This document shows positions 55,134-62,968 of a DNA stretch of 64,000 nt, one piece after another. Origin of the DNA: Pseudomonas sp. PH1b. GTDB taxonomy: Bacteria; Pseudomonadota; Gammaproteobacteria; Pseudomonadales; Pseudomonadaceae. The notes under the pieces were generated by a model. The model made no database searches and was not told the origin of the DNA. It saw only the letters and a list, made by a program, of their open reading frames with translations. The translations under genes and the position numbers were made by a program. The stretch is taken from NCBI RefSeq assembly GCF_000633395.1, contig NZ_AYMU01000013.1, positions 62,001 through 126,000 on the forward strand, in the 5' to 3' direction. The first letter of the stretch is position 1; the number at the start of each line of letters is the position of its first letter.

Positions 55134-56670
55134 GCAGCCTCCAGTGTTGTTCGCCGATGCGCTGCAGGCACAGGCGCAGTTCGCGCTCCAGGGCGCGGTC
55201 TTCGATCACCGGCGCAAAATCCTCGGCCAGTTGCCGGTGCATGGCATCCAGGGCCGGTGGCAGTGGCCGGGCATCGGCCTCCTGGCTGCGCAGCCAGACG
55301 CCCTGGTTGGCGGCGAGCAAGGTGGCCGCGGCCACTTGCTCGGTAAGCTCGAGCACGCGGATGGCGTCGCGGGCGGCGATGGTGCCCATGCTTACCTTGT
55401 CCTGGTTGTGGCACTCGGTGGAGCGCGAGAACACGCTGGCCGGCATGGTGTTCTTCAGGGCTTCGGCGGTCCAGGCGCTGGCGCCGATCTGCACCGCCTT
55501 GAAGCCGTGGTTGAGCATGGCGCGCTCGGCGCTGGCGCCGGACAGGTTGCTCGGCAGGCCGTGGTTGTAGCGCACGTCCACCAGCAGCGCCAGCTGCCGG
55601 TCCAGCAGGTCGGCGACGTTGGCCACCAGGTTCTTCAGGCTGTCCATGGCGAAGGCGATGTGCCCACCGTAGAAGTGCCCGCCGTGCAGCACGCGCTCGG
55701 CCTCGGCGTCGATGATCGGGTTGTCGTTGGCACTGTTGAGTTCGGTTTCGATAAAGCTGCGCAGCCAGTTCAGGCTGTCGGCCAGCACCCCCAGCACATG
55801 GGGCGCGCAGCGCAGCGAGTAGCGGTCCTGCAGGCGGTGCAGGGGCGCGGTGGGGGCGTCGATCGCCAGGTCCTGGCGCAGCCAGGCGGCCACTTGCATC
55901 TGCCCGGGGTGCGGCTTGGCGGCGAACAGGCGCTCGTCGAAGTGCTCCGGGTTGCCTTGCAGGGCCACCACGTTGAGGGCAGTGATGCGGGTCGCCAGGC
56001 GCAGCAGGTAGTCGGCCCGGGCAAAGGCCAGGCAGGCCAGCCCGGTCATCACCGCGGTGCCGTTCATCAGCGCCAGGGCTTCCTTGGGCCGCAGCACCAG
56101 GGGTTCCCAGCCCAGCTCACGGTGTACGTCGGCGGCTTCACGGCGCTCGCCACGGAACATCACCTCACGCTCGCCGGACAGGGTCGCGGCCACATAGGAC
56201 AGTGGCGTCAGGTCGCCGCTGGCGCCCACCGAGCCTTCCTCGGGGATCAGCGGCAGGATGTCCTGGTCGAGGAACGCCTGCAGGCGCTCCAGCAGTTCCA
56301 CGCGGACCCCGGAAACCCCGTGGCACAGCGACTGCAAGCGCGCCGCCAGCACCGCGCGGGTGGCCTGGGCGTCCAGCAGCTTGCCCAGGCCGCAACCGTG
56401 GAAGGTGTACAGATGGCGCGGCAGGGCCTCGACGTGCTGCAGTGGTACCGCCACCACGCAGGAGTCGCCGTAGCCGGTGGTCACGCCGTAGATCACCCCT
56501 TCCTTGTCCAGCAGGGAGTCGAGGAACTGCGCGCCCTTGGCAATCCGCTGGCGCCAGGCGGCGTCGCCTTGCAGGCGCGTCGGCACCTGGCGGTTGGCCA
56601 GGGCCAGCACGTCTTCGATGTGCAGGGGGTGTTCGCCGAAGGTTACCGGCTCATGGGTCGAGGTCGTCAT
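55126..56670 (-). CDS. Aromatic amino acid ammonia-lyase of the aryl-polyene cluster
   Basis: 514 residues of the MIO family (HAL/TAL/PAL). The Ala-Ser-Gly triad that forms the prosthetic group is at 150-152 in GSVGASGDLTP; Tyr61 in IYGVTTGYGDS is the catalytic base. At the specificity pair (SH in HAL, HL in TAL, FL in PAL) it has Phe90-His91 (TFHGCGLGK), none of these, so the substrate is unsure. By context it may make a cinnamate-type head group. Overlaps the downstream thioesterase and upstream acyltransferase. Confidence 0.85.
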   Translation of the reverse strand: MTTSTHEPVTFGEHPLHIEDVLALANRQVPTRLQGDAAWRQRIAKGAQFLDSLLDKEGVIYGVTTGYGDSCVVAVPLQHVEALPRHLYTFHGCGLGKLLDAQATRAVLAARLQSLCHGVSGVRVELLERLQAFLDQDILPLIPEEGSVGASGDLTPLSYVAATLSGEREVMFRGERREAADVHRELGWEPLVLRPKEALALMNGTAVMTGLACLAFARADYLLRLATRITALNVVALQGNPEHFDERLFAAKPHPGQMQVAAWLRQDLAIDAPTAPLHRLQDRYSLRCAPHVLGVLADSLNWLRSFIETELNSANDNPIIDAEAERVLHGGHFYGGHIAFAMDSLKNLVANVADLLDRQLALLVDVRYNHGLPSNLSGASAERAMLNHGFKAVQIGASAWTAEALKNTMPASVFSRSTECHNQDKVSMGTIAARDAIRVLELTEQVAAATLLAANQGVWLRSQEADARPLPPALDAMHRQLAEDFAPVIEDRALERELRLCLQRIGEQHWRLHA

Positions 56671-57607
56671 CGGTCTTCCAGAATGGGTAAAAGTTGAACC
56701 ATTGTTGCGGGGCTTGCAGGCAGTACTGGCCCAGGCGCTCGGCGTAGCGGGCGGTCCACTGGGCGATCACCTGCTGGCGGTCGCTGCGCTTCCACTGCAC
56801 GGCCTCGGCGAAGGGTTCGAGGATCACCTGGTAGCGGCCCTGCTGTTTCAGGCACAGCAGCAGGTTGACCGGGCACTTGAGCAGCCCGGCCAGCAGCCAG
56901 GGGCCCTGGGGGAAGGCCGCCTGGTGGCCGAGAAAGTCCACCCGCACGTTGCGCCCGCCGTGCAGCGGCACGCGGTCGCCGGCAATCGCCAGCCACTCGC
57001 CGCGATCCAGGCGCTGGCTCAGTTGCAGCATGATCGCCGGGTCCAGCTCGCTGACCTGGATCAGCCGCAGGTGGCTGGCTCCGGCTTCGCCCAGCAGGCG
57101 GTTGAAGCGTTCGGCGTGCTTGGTGTGCACCAGCACGTTCATGGTCACCTGCTCCCCCAGCTCGGCCAGGGCCCGGCACACTTCCAGGTTGCCCAGGTGC
57201 GCACCCACCAGCATCTGCCCGCGTTCGCCGCGCAGCTGATGGCGCAGCTGCGCCGGGTCGACGATCTCGATCTGCTCGATGCGCAGCTTGCCGTTCCACA
57301 CGTCGAGCTTGTCCAGCAGAGCATCGGCGAAGGCCATGAACTGGCCGAACACCCGCCCCTGGCTGGGGCGCAACTCATCGCGCCCGCTCCAGGTCGCCAG
57401 GCGCTCCTGGTACTGCCAGATGCTGCGCCGGGCGCGGCGGCCGAACAGGAAGAAGTAGAACACGATGGCGTACAGCACCGGGCTCAGCAGCCGGCGCCCC
57501 AGCACCCGCACGCCGAAGGCGGTGAGCTTCATCAGCCAGAAGCTGCCGCGCTCCTGATGGCTGGCCCAGTGTTCGTTGCCGGGCTCCTTGGGTTGCTCCT
57601 GGCTCAT
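56651..57607 (-). CDS. LpxL/HtrB-like acyltransferase
   Basis: 318 residues from the ATG at 57605-57607 (overlap with the glycosyltransferase stop). Hydrophobic helix near the N-terminus (LLSPVLYAIVFYFFLFG), then the lysophospholipid/lipid A acyltransferase motif GAHLGNLEVCRALAELG (catalytic His and acid) and GDRVPLHGGRNVRVDFLGHQAAFPQGP. Probably joins an acyl or aryl-polyenoyl chain to the lipid carrier. The longer reading back to 57883 has no family similarity. Confidence 0.87.
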   Translation of the reverse strand: MSQEQPKEPGNEHWASHQERGSFWLMKLTAFGVRVLGRRLLSPVLYAIVFYFFLFGRRARRSIWQYQERLATWSGRDELRPSQGRVFGQFMAFADALLDKLDVWNGKLRIEQIEIVDPAQLRHQLRGERGQMLVGAHLGNLEVCRALAELGEQVTMNVLVHTKHAERFNRLLGEAGASHLRLIQVSELDPAIMLQLSQRLDRGEWLAIAGDRVPLHGGRNVRVDFLGHQAAFPQGPWLLAGLLKCPVNLLLCLKQQGRYQVILEPFAEAVQWKRSDRQQVIAQWTARYAERLGQYCLQAPQQWFNFYPFWKTDDDLDP

Positions 57608-58401
57608 GGACGCCACCGCCGCCAGAGGATCAGCGGCAGGCGCGCCAACATGCCGAAGAACAGCTTGGCGTGCATCTTCGAGATCAGGGCGTTGTCGTGG
57701 AACAGGCGAAAATGCGACAGGCCGTCCTGGGGATAGTGCACCCGGGTCGGCAGCCAGTGCATGGCCTGATTGCGCCAGGACAGGCGCACCAGGATCTCCG
57801 GGTCGAAATCCATGCGCCGGCCCAGTTGCACCGAATCGATCAGGGCCAGGGTCGCCGGCAGCGGATAGACCCGGAAGCCGCACATGGAATCCGGGATCTG
57901 CAGCGACAGGCTGTTGATCCAGACCCAGACATGGGTCAGGTAGCGTGCATACAGGCGGCCCTTGGGCACGCTGGCGTCGTACTGTGGATAACCGCAGATC
58001 AGCGCCTCGGGGCGGGCCTGGGAGTGGTGGATGAAGTTATCCACATCCGCCAGGTCATGCTGGCCGTCGGCGTCCACTTGCAAGGCATGGCTGAAACCCA
58101 GCTGCACCGCTTCGCGCAGGCCGGCCATGACCGCGCCGCCCTTGCCCTGGTTGAGGGCCAGGCGGATCAGGAACACCTGCTCCAGCTCGGCCATCTGTTC
58201 CAGCACCGCCGCGCAGGCGGGGCTGCTGGCGTCGTCCACCAGCACGCAGGGCAGGCCCCGGGCCAGGAGCGCGTCGACCACGGCGGGCACGGCGGTTTCG
58301 TGGTTGTAGACCGGGATGACGGCGCAGGGCCTGTGGCTCGGGGTTGGCCCCTTCGCTGGCAAGCCAGCTCCTACAGCCGTGAAGCCGGAAGAGTTATCCA
58401 C
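57604..58401 (-). CDS. Family 2 glycosyltransferase with a REP-derived N-terminus
   Basis: 265 residues. Start GTG at 58399-58401, with GGAGG upstream inside the ligase gene. GT2 core: CAVIPVYNHETAVPAVVDAL, CVLVDDASSPAC, NQGKGGAVMAGLREAV, and the metal-binding DADGQHD; later a membrane-associated C-terminus (LFFGMLARLPLILWRRW). Residues about 10-19 (VGAGLPAKGP) are encoded by a single REP palindrome. Probably glycosylates the lipid portion. The donor is unknown. Confidence 0.87.
   Translation of the reverse strand: MDNSSGFTAVGAGLPAKGPTPSHRPCAVIPVYNHETAVPAVVDALLARGLPCVLVDDASSPACAAVLEQMAELEQVFLIRLALNQGKGGAVMAGLREAVQLGFSHALQVDADGQHDLADVDNFIHHSQARPEALICGYPQYDASVPKGRLYARYLTHVWVWINSLSLQIPDSMCGFRVYPLPATLALIDSVQLGRRMDFDPEILVRLSWRNQAMHWLPTRVHYPQDGLSHFRLFHDNALISKMHAKLFFGMLARLPLILWRRWRP
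58348..58375. repeat. Single REP palindrome inside the glycosyltransferase start
   Basis: CCCTTCGCTGGCAAGCCAGC then TCCTAC; one half of the doublet form. Falls within codons 10-19 of the glycosyltransferase. Confidence 0.88.
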
Positions 58402-60067
58402 AGCTGGCCTCCAGGACGATCCGCCCGCTGGAGCAGGGGGCGCCATCGTTGAGGTAGGCGAAATACAGTTTCTGGCGCTGGGCATCGAAGCGCAGATTGA
58501 ACTGGATCCGGTCGCCGGGGCGTACCAGTTGCTGGAACTTCAGCACTTCCATGCCGGCGAAGCGGCCCGGCAGCTGGAGCAGTTGCTGGCCCAGGGCCAG
58601 GGCCCAGTCCACTTGCACCACCCCCGGCAGCACCGGGGTGGCGGGGAAGTGCCCGCTGAAATACGCCAGGTCTGGCGGGATCGCCAGTCGCAGCTGCCAC
58701 TCTTCCTCGTGCTGCACCTGCTCCAGCACCTCTGGCGCTTGCGGGCGCGGCGCCAGGAGCAGGGCCTGGACCTCGGCCTGGGGCAGTTTGCCCTGGTTGT
58801 TCAGGGGCATTTGCCGCAGCAGGCGCCAGCGCCGGGGCAGGGCCAGGGCTTCGCAGTGCCGGGACAGGTGCTGGCGCAGGGCCTGGGTCAGGTGGCGTCG
58901 GCCCTGGTTGCGCAGGGCATGCAGGCCGGACTCGCTGAGCACCAGCAGGGCACCAAGGTAGGCGCGGTTGTCTTCGATCACCCCCAGGCGTGCTTCCGCC
59001 ACCCAGTCGTGCTGCTCCAGGGCCTGTTCCAGCATGGGCAGGGAAATGCGCTTTTCTTCCAGCTTGACGATGCGGTCCAGGCGGCCCAGCAGTTCGAAGC
59101 GCCCGTCGGCGGCAATCCGTGCGGCGTCGGCGCTGTGTTCCACATGCCCGGCGGGCAGATAGGGTGAGGCGATCAACAGCGCGCCGTCGGCATCCTGGCT
59201 CAGCCGTACATCGGCGAAGGGCTGCCACAGGGTCGGGCCCTGGCGCCAGGCGATACCGCCGGTTTCCGAGCTGCCGAGGATTTCCGTCGGCCATTGCTGC
59301 AGGCGCTGTTGCAGCCCGCTGGCGGCCTCGGCAGGCAAGGCGCCACCGGAGGAGAACACCCGTCGCACCGGGCTCAGGGCCGACCAGTCGAGGTTGTCAC
59401 CCATGCGCTTGAGCAGTGCGGGGCTGGCCACCCAGGCGAATACCGGGCATTCGCGGCTGGCCCGTTGCAGGTCTTCGGGGAAGGGCAATTGTCGGCGCAC
59501 GAACGGGCGTGCGGCGCACAGTGGCCAGAGCACGCGGAACAGCAGGCCATAGATATGCTGGGTGGCGACGCTGCCGATGATCCAGGCCGGGCCCAGGTCT
59601 GCGCCCCACAGCTGCTCCAGGGCCTGGACCTCATTGGCCAGCTGGCGCAGGTTTTTTTCGATGCGTTTGGGTTCGCCGCTGGAGCCTGAGGTGCACAGGC
59701 TCAGCCGGCAGGCGTCCAGGTCCAGTTCGGCCGGCTCCAGAGGCGCAGCCGGCAGCGGCTGCAAGGGCGGGTCCTGGTCGGTCAGCCACAGGTCGACGTC
59801 CGCCGCCCAGCGCTGGCGGGTCTGGGCCTGCAGGTCGGCGGGGAGCAACACGCTGACCCCGGCGCGCCAGGCGCCCAGCAGCGCCACGGCCAGTTCGACG
59901 GCGTCCTCCAGGTGCACGGCCAGGCGCTGCACGCCCCGGGCCTGCAGCGCCGCGGCCAGGCTCAGGGCCTGTTGCTGCAGCTGTTCCAGGTCGATGCCGG
60001 GATGGGCGCTGACCACCCGTGATGCGTGCGTCTTGAGCAACAACCGCTCAAGGGGAATCCAGTTCAT
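58394..60067 (-). CDS. AMP-dependent acyl/aryl ligase fused to a hotdog dehydratase domain
   Basis: 557 residues. Adenylation domain (about 1-445): CTSGSSGEPKRIEK (P-loop), SSETGGIAWRQ, GRFELLGRLDRIVKLEEKRI and the C-terminal Lys region LNNQGKLPQAEV. A separate C-terminal domain (about 465-557) has the FabA/FabZ-like pattern YFSGHFPATPVLPGVVQVDW with His and Asp in the catalytic positions, then MEVLKFQQLVRPGDRIQF. So one protein probably activates the aryl or acyl starter and dehydrates the growing chain. It overlaps the membrane protein upstream by four bases and the glycosyltransferase downstream. Confidence 0.87.
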   Translation of the reverse strand: MNWIPLERLLLKTHASRVVSAHPGIDLEQLQQQALSLAAALQARGVQRLAVHLEDAVELAVALLGAWRAGVSVLLPADLQAQTRQRWAADVDLWLTDQDPPLQPLPAAPLEPAELDLDACRLSLCTSGSSGEPKRIEKNLRQLANEVQALEQLWGADLGPAWIIGSVATQHIYGLLFRVLWPLCAARPFVRRQLPFPEDLQRASRECPVFAWVASPALLKRMGDNLDWSALSPVRRVFSSGGALPAEAASGLQQRLQQWPTEILGSSETGGIAWRQGPTLWQPFADVRLSQDADGALLIASPYLPAGHVEHSADAARIAADGRFELLGRLDRIVKLEEKRISLPMLEQALEQHDWVAEARLGVIEDNRAYLGALLVLSESGLHALRNQGRRHLTQALRQHLSRHCEALALPRRWRLLRQMPLNNQGKLPQAEVQALLLAPRPQAPEVLEQVQHEEEWQLRLAIPPDLAYFSGHFPATPVLPGVVQVDWALALGQQLLQLPGRFAGMEVLKFQQLVRPGDRIQFNLRFDAQRQKLYFAYLNDGAPCSSGRIVLEASCG

Positions 60068-60609
60068 CTACGGCCTCGTACCCTTTGTCGTAAAAGCCAT
60101 TCAATGGCAAACAGCAAACCCATCAGCCCGTAGGCGATCAGGCCGTTGTACAACGTCCACCAGCTCAGCGGCGCCCACAGGGTCAGGGCTGCGGCGAGCA
60201 CTCCGTTACAGAGGAAAAACACACTCCAGGCAATGGTCACCTGGCGGGTATAACGTATGGCCTTTTCCGGCAGGTCCGGCTCGCTGATGCGGGCCAGGCG
60301 CTCGGCCACCGGCGGGCCGTACTTCAGGCTCAGGCCGAACAGACCGAGCATGCAGCTGCTGATCAGCACCGGGTACCAGCGCAGCAGCGCCGGCTGGTCG
60401 AACCAGGCCAGCAGCAGGCAGAAGACGATCGCCGCCGCGGCCATCCACAGGCTGCCGGGCCGGCGCTCGCCGGTCAGCGCCCGGGCCAGCCACAGGCCGC
60501 CCAGCAGCAGGCCGAACTGCCACGGCGCGAAGTGCTCCATGCCGAAGTACACCGCAAAGGGGTAAAGCAGGCCGGCCAGCAACAGGCCGAGGCCGATCAG
60601 TCGGCTCAT
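60064..60609 (-). CDS. Small membrane protein (COG4648-like)
   Basis: 181 residues with about five helices (RLIGLGLLLAGLLYPFAVYFG, FGLLLGGLWLARALTG, AAIVFCLLLAWFDQP, VTIAWSVFFLCNGVLAAAL, LYNGLIAYGLMGLLFAIEW). Found in this place in aryl-polyene clusters as I recall; function unknown. Overlaps both neighbours by four bases. Confidence 0.78.
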   Translation of the reverse strand: MSRLIGLGLLLAGLLYPFAVYFGMEHFAPWQFGLLLGGLWLARALTGERRPGSLWMAAAAIVFCLLLAWFDQPALLRWYPVLISSCMLGLFGLSLKYGPPVAERLARISEPDLPEKAIRYTRQVTIAWSVFFLCNGVLAAALTLWAPLSWWTLYNGLIAYGLMGLLFAIEWLLRQRVRGRR

Positions 60610-60860
60610 GCGGCCGGCTGGACCAGGCGGTAGACCGCCTCGACCACGTCATTGACGGTGCGCACCGACTTGAACTCTTCGGCGGCGATCTTCTTGCCGG
60701 TCTGACGTTTGATGTGGTCGATCAGGTCGACCGCATCGATGCTGTCGATTTCCAGGTCCTGATACAGGTTGGCGTCCAGGCTGATGCGCTCGGGCTCCAG
60801 CTCGAAGAGTTCGACCAGGGCATTGCGCAGGGTGTTGAAGATATCGTCACGGGTTTGCAT
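60606..60860 (-). CDS. Acyl carrier protein
   Basis: 84 residues, an ACP with phosphopantetheine attachment at Ser40 in DLEIDSIDAVDLIDHIK. One of two carrier proteins that hold the polyene chain. No phosphopantetheinyl transferase gene is visible in the window, so a housekeeping enzyme must load it. Confidence 0.94.
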   Translation of the reverse strand: MQTRDDIFNTLRNALVELFELEPERISLDANLYQDLEIDSIDAVDLIDHIKRQTGKKIAAEEFKSVRTVNDVVEAVYRLVQPAA

Positions 60861-60869
60861 GGTCGGGTC

Positions 60870-61142
60870 TCAAGCTGCCTTTTTTGCAATGACGAACGCC
60901 GCAAGGCTCGCCACGTTACTGAAGTGGTTGCGGGTGTCCTTGGCGTCGGCGTCGATCTTGATGCCGTATTTTTTCTGGATCGCCAGGCCCAGTTCCAGGG
61001 CGTCTACCGAATCCAGGCCGAGGCCGTCACCAAACAGTGTCTGATCGTTGCCGATGTCCTGGGCACTGATGTCTTCGAGGCCCAGGGCGTCGATGATCAG
61101 CAGCTTGATCTCAAGAATCAGGTCCGGGTGTGTATCGCTCAT
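60870..61142 (-). CDS. Acyl carrier protein (second)
   Basis: 90 residues from the ATG at 61140-61142; Ser45 in DGLGLDSVDALELGLAIQ is the attachment site. Differs from the other ACP in length and in the start of helix II (GLDSVD against EIDSID), so the two may serve different steps, for example starter and extension. Confidence 0.93.
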   Translation of the reverse strand: MSDTHPDLILEIKLLIIDALGLEDISAQDIGNDQTLFGDGLGLDSVDALELGLAIQKKYGIKIDADAKDTRNHFSNVASLAAFVIAKKAA

Positions 61143-61932
61143 CTCTGGCGAGCTCCTTGATGAAATAGTGGTGCAAGTGCTCATTGAGCTTGCGCGAAGC
61201 CTGGGGCGCCGGGCCCTGGGCTGCAAAGGTTTGTGGGTCTATATCGGCACCGACGTGAAAACTGAAGTGCACACGGCGTTGCGGGATGCGGTACCAGGGC
61301 TCGGCCTTGGTCAGGGTAGTGGGGCTGACCTTGATCACCACCGGGGTGATGATCTTCGCACCGCGCAGGGCGATTGCCGCGGCCCCCCGATGAAAGGCGG
61401 GCGCACTGCCGGGTTGGGTGCGCGTGCCTTCGGGGAAGACGATCAGCGTCTGGCCTTCCTGCAGCGCCTGGGACGCGGCATCGAGCATGTCCAGGCTGCC
61501 GTCGTTGCTGATGTACTGGGTAGCGCGCACCGGCCCACGGGTGAAGGGGTTGTCCCACAGGCTGCGTTTCACCACGCAGTTGGCGTCGCGCACCAGGCCG
61601 ATCAGGAACACCACGTCGATCAGCGACGGGTGATTGGCGATGATCATCTGCCCCGGGCGCCCGAGCCGCTCGCTGCCCTGGACTTCGTAGGTGAGCACGC
61701 CGCTGCGGGCCATGAAGCGGATGAACCGCCAGAACAATCGGCTGACGGTCTGGCGTGCCCGCAGGCGCCGGCTCCGGGCATCGCCCGGCAGGCAGGCGAG
61801 CAGGGGGAAGACCACCAGGCGCAGGCACAAACCACCTATTCCGAACAGTGCAAAGCTCAGGGCGGTGGCCAGCAGGCGCCAATAGTAGGCATGGCGGCCC
61901 TTGGCGTTCAGGGGTTGCGTTGCCAGGTCCAT
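61111..61932 (-). CDS. Lysophospholipid (1-acylglycerol-3-phosphate-like) acyltransferase
   Basis: 273 residues from the ATG at 61930-61932; a membrane helix lies near the N-terminus (ATALSFALFGIGGLCLRLVVF). Acyltransferase motifs NHPSLID (H-x4-D) and FPEGTRTQPGSAP, then ALRGAKIITPVVIKV. Belongs to the PlsC family and probably adds an acyl chain to the lipid anchor of the pigment. Overlaps the chain-length-factor gene upstream and the ACP downstream. Confidence 0.88.
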   Translation of the reverse strand: MDLATQPLNAKGRHAYYWRLLATALSFALFGIGGLCLRLVVFPLLACLPGDARSRRLRARQTVSRLFWRFIRFMARSGVLTYEVQGSERLGRPGQMIIANHPSLIDVVFLIGLVRDANCVVKRSLWDNPFTRGPVRATQYISNDGSLDMLDAASQALQEGQTLIVFPEGTRTQPGSAPAFHRGAAAIALRGAKIITPVVIKVSPTTLTKAEPWYRIPQRRVHFSFHVGADIDPQTFAAQGPAPQASRKLNEHLHHYFIKELARDERYTPGPDS

Positions 61933-62627
61933 AGGCGATTCATCCAGGCATGTTGGCAAAAGGGCTGAGCGCCGAGCAGGCTACGCAACAGGTTCAGGGC
62001 ATGGGGCCACTGGGGCTTGGGAACTTCGCCAGCATGGCTGTCCAGGGTCAGTTGCCAGTCGTCGCCAGGGGTCAGCAGCAGGCCCAGGGCATAGGGGAAG
62101 GGCACGTCGTCGATCCAGCTGGCGTAGGCCTCGGGTGGCTGTTCTTCGGTGATCACCAGGAGTACGTGGGGGGCGCCGTCGGCCAGCAGGGTAGCGGCCT
62201 CCAGCAGGCCATGCTCCAGGCCGTCGCCGGCAGCGGCCAGGGCGGTCATTTCACTGGTTTCGCCACGCATGATCGACCACAGGCCGATCACCGCATTGTG
62301 CACCGAGAGGCTGAACTGAGTGGGCGACAGCGGCTGTTCGGCGGCCAGGTCGCTGAGGATGTCGAAGGTGCGTGGGGTTTCGCCGTGACGGGAGATGAAC
62401 ACCAGCGGCAGGTGCTCAAGGCCTTCGGCCAAGGGCCAGCCAACGCTGAAGGCCATGCGTGCCAGGCGACTGAGGCGACGGCGCTGCATGGCGGGAAGGA
62501 AGGACACATCGGGGACGGCATCGCAGCTTTCAGGCAGGGCCGGCCGTTGGCTCCAGGCCTGCCAGGCGTCCACGCTTTCGAGCCCAGGGGCCCACGCACG
62601 CCATTGAGCGATGTTGAACTTGATCAC
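61908..62627 (-). CDS. Beta-ketoacyl synthase chain-length-factor-like protein
   Basis: 239 residues, first gene of the operon. It resembles the N-terminal half of ketosynthases (QRRRLSRLARMAFSVGWPL, SVHNAVIGLWSIMRGETSEMTALAAAGDGLEHGLLEAA) but has no catalytic Cys in the expected place and lacks the second half. This fits the pfam13723 chain-length-factor subunits of aryl-polyene clusters (ApeC type). It would pair with one of the two ketosynthases, although their genes lie about 14-17 kb away in the same operon. Confidence 0.82.
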   Translation of the reverse strand: MIKFNIAQWRAWAPGLESVDAWQAWSQRPALPESCDAVPDVSFLPAMQRRRLSRLARMAFSVGWPLAEGLEHLPLVFISRHGETPRTFDILSDLAAEQPLSPTQFSLSVHNAVIGLWSIMRGETSEMTALAAAGDGLEHGLLEAATLLADGAPHVLLVITEEQPPEAYASWIDDVPFPYALGLLLTPGDDWQLTLDSHAGEVPKPQWPHALNLLRSLLGAQPFCQHAWMNRLWTWQRNP

Positions 62628-62720
62628 TTGGTTTCATCCCGCCCCTGCGGGCTTCCTTGACGCGGCATATCGCTTCGATCGGCGACTGGCCTGGGTGACG
62701 CAAAGGCGTCAGTGGCGCGC

Positions 62721-62749
62721 ATTATCCCGGTGCGACTGGCTTGTAGCAA
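62721..62749 (-). promoter_or_regulatory. Candidate sigma70 promoter of the aryl-polyene operon
   Basis: On minus, TTGCTA (62744-62749), a 17-base spacer and GATAAT (62721-62726), leaving a leader of about 90 bases before the chain-length-factor ATG. It is the best candidate in the 341-base divergent gap. In the same gap, 62767-62780 is a perfect palindrome GTCGCAAAAGCGAC that could be an operator for this or the ParA gene. No other feature is visible there. Confidence 0.55.
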
Positions 62750-62968
62750 ATGCTGGTTGGGCTGTTGGTCGCAAAAGCGACGATTCTGACGGGATTTTGG
62801 ATGTCTAGTTGCCACTATCGGTTTTGCCTGCCTGGATTCCTTTCCGCCGCGCCGTTGCGAGGTGGCCTGCCCAGCGGCGCGGCCGCGCAAACTCGTGCAC
62901 GCCCGAGGTAGCTAAGAAACGGGGCGGGCTACTACACTCGGTGATCTTTGATACACGGAGGTTTAGAC

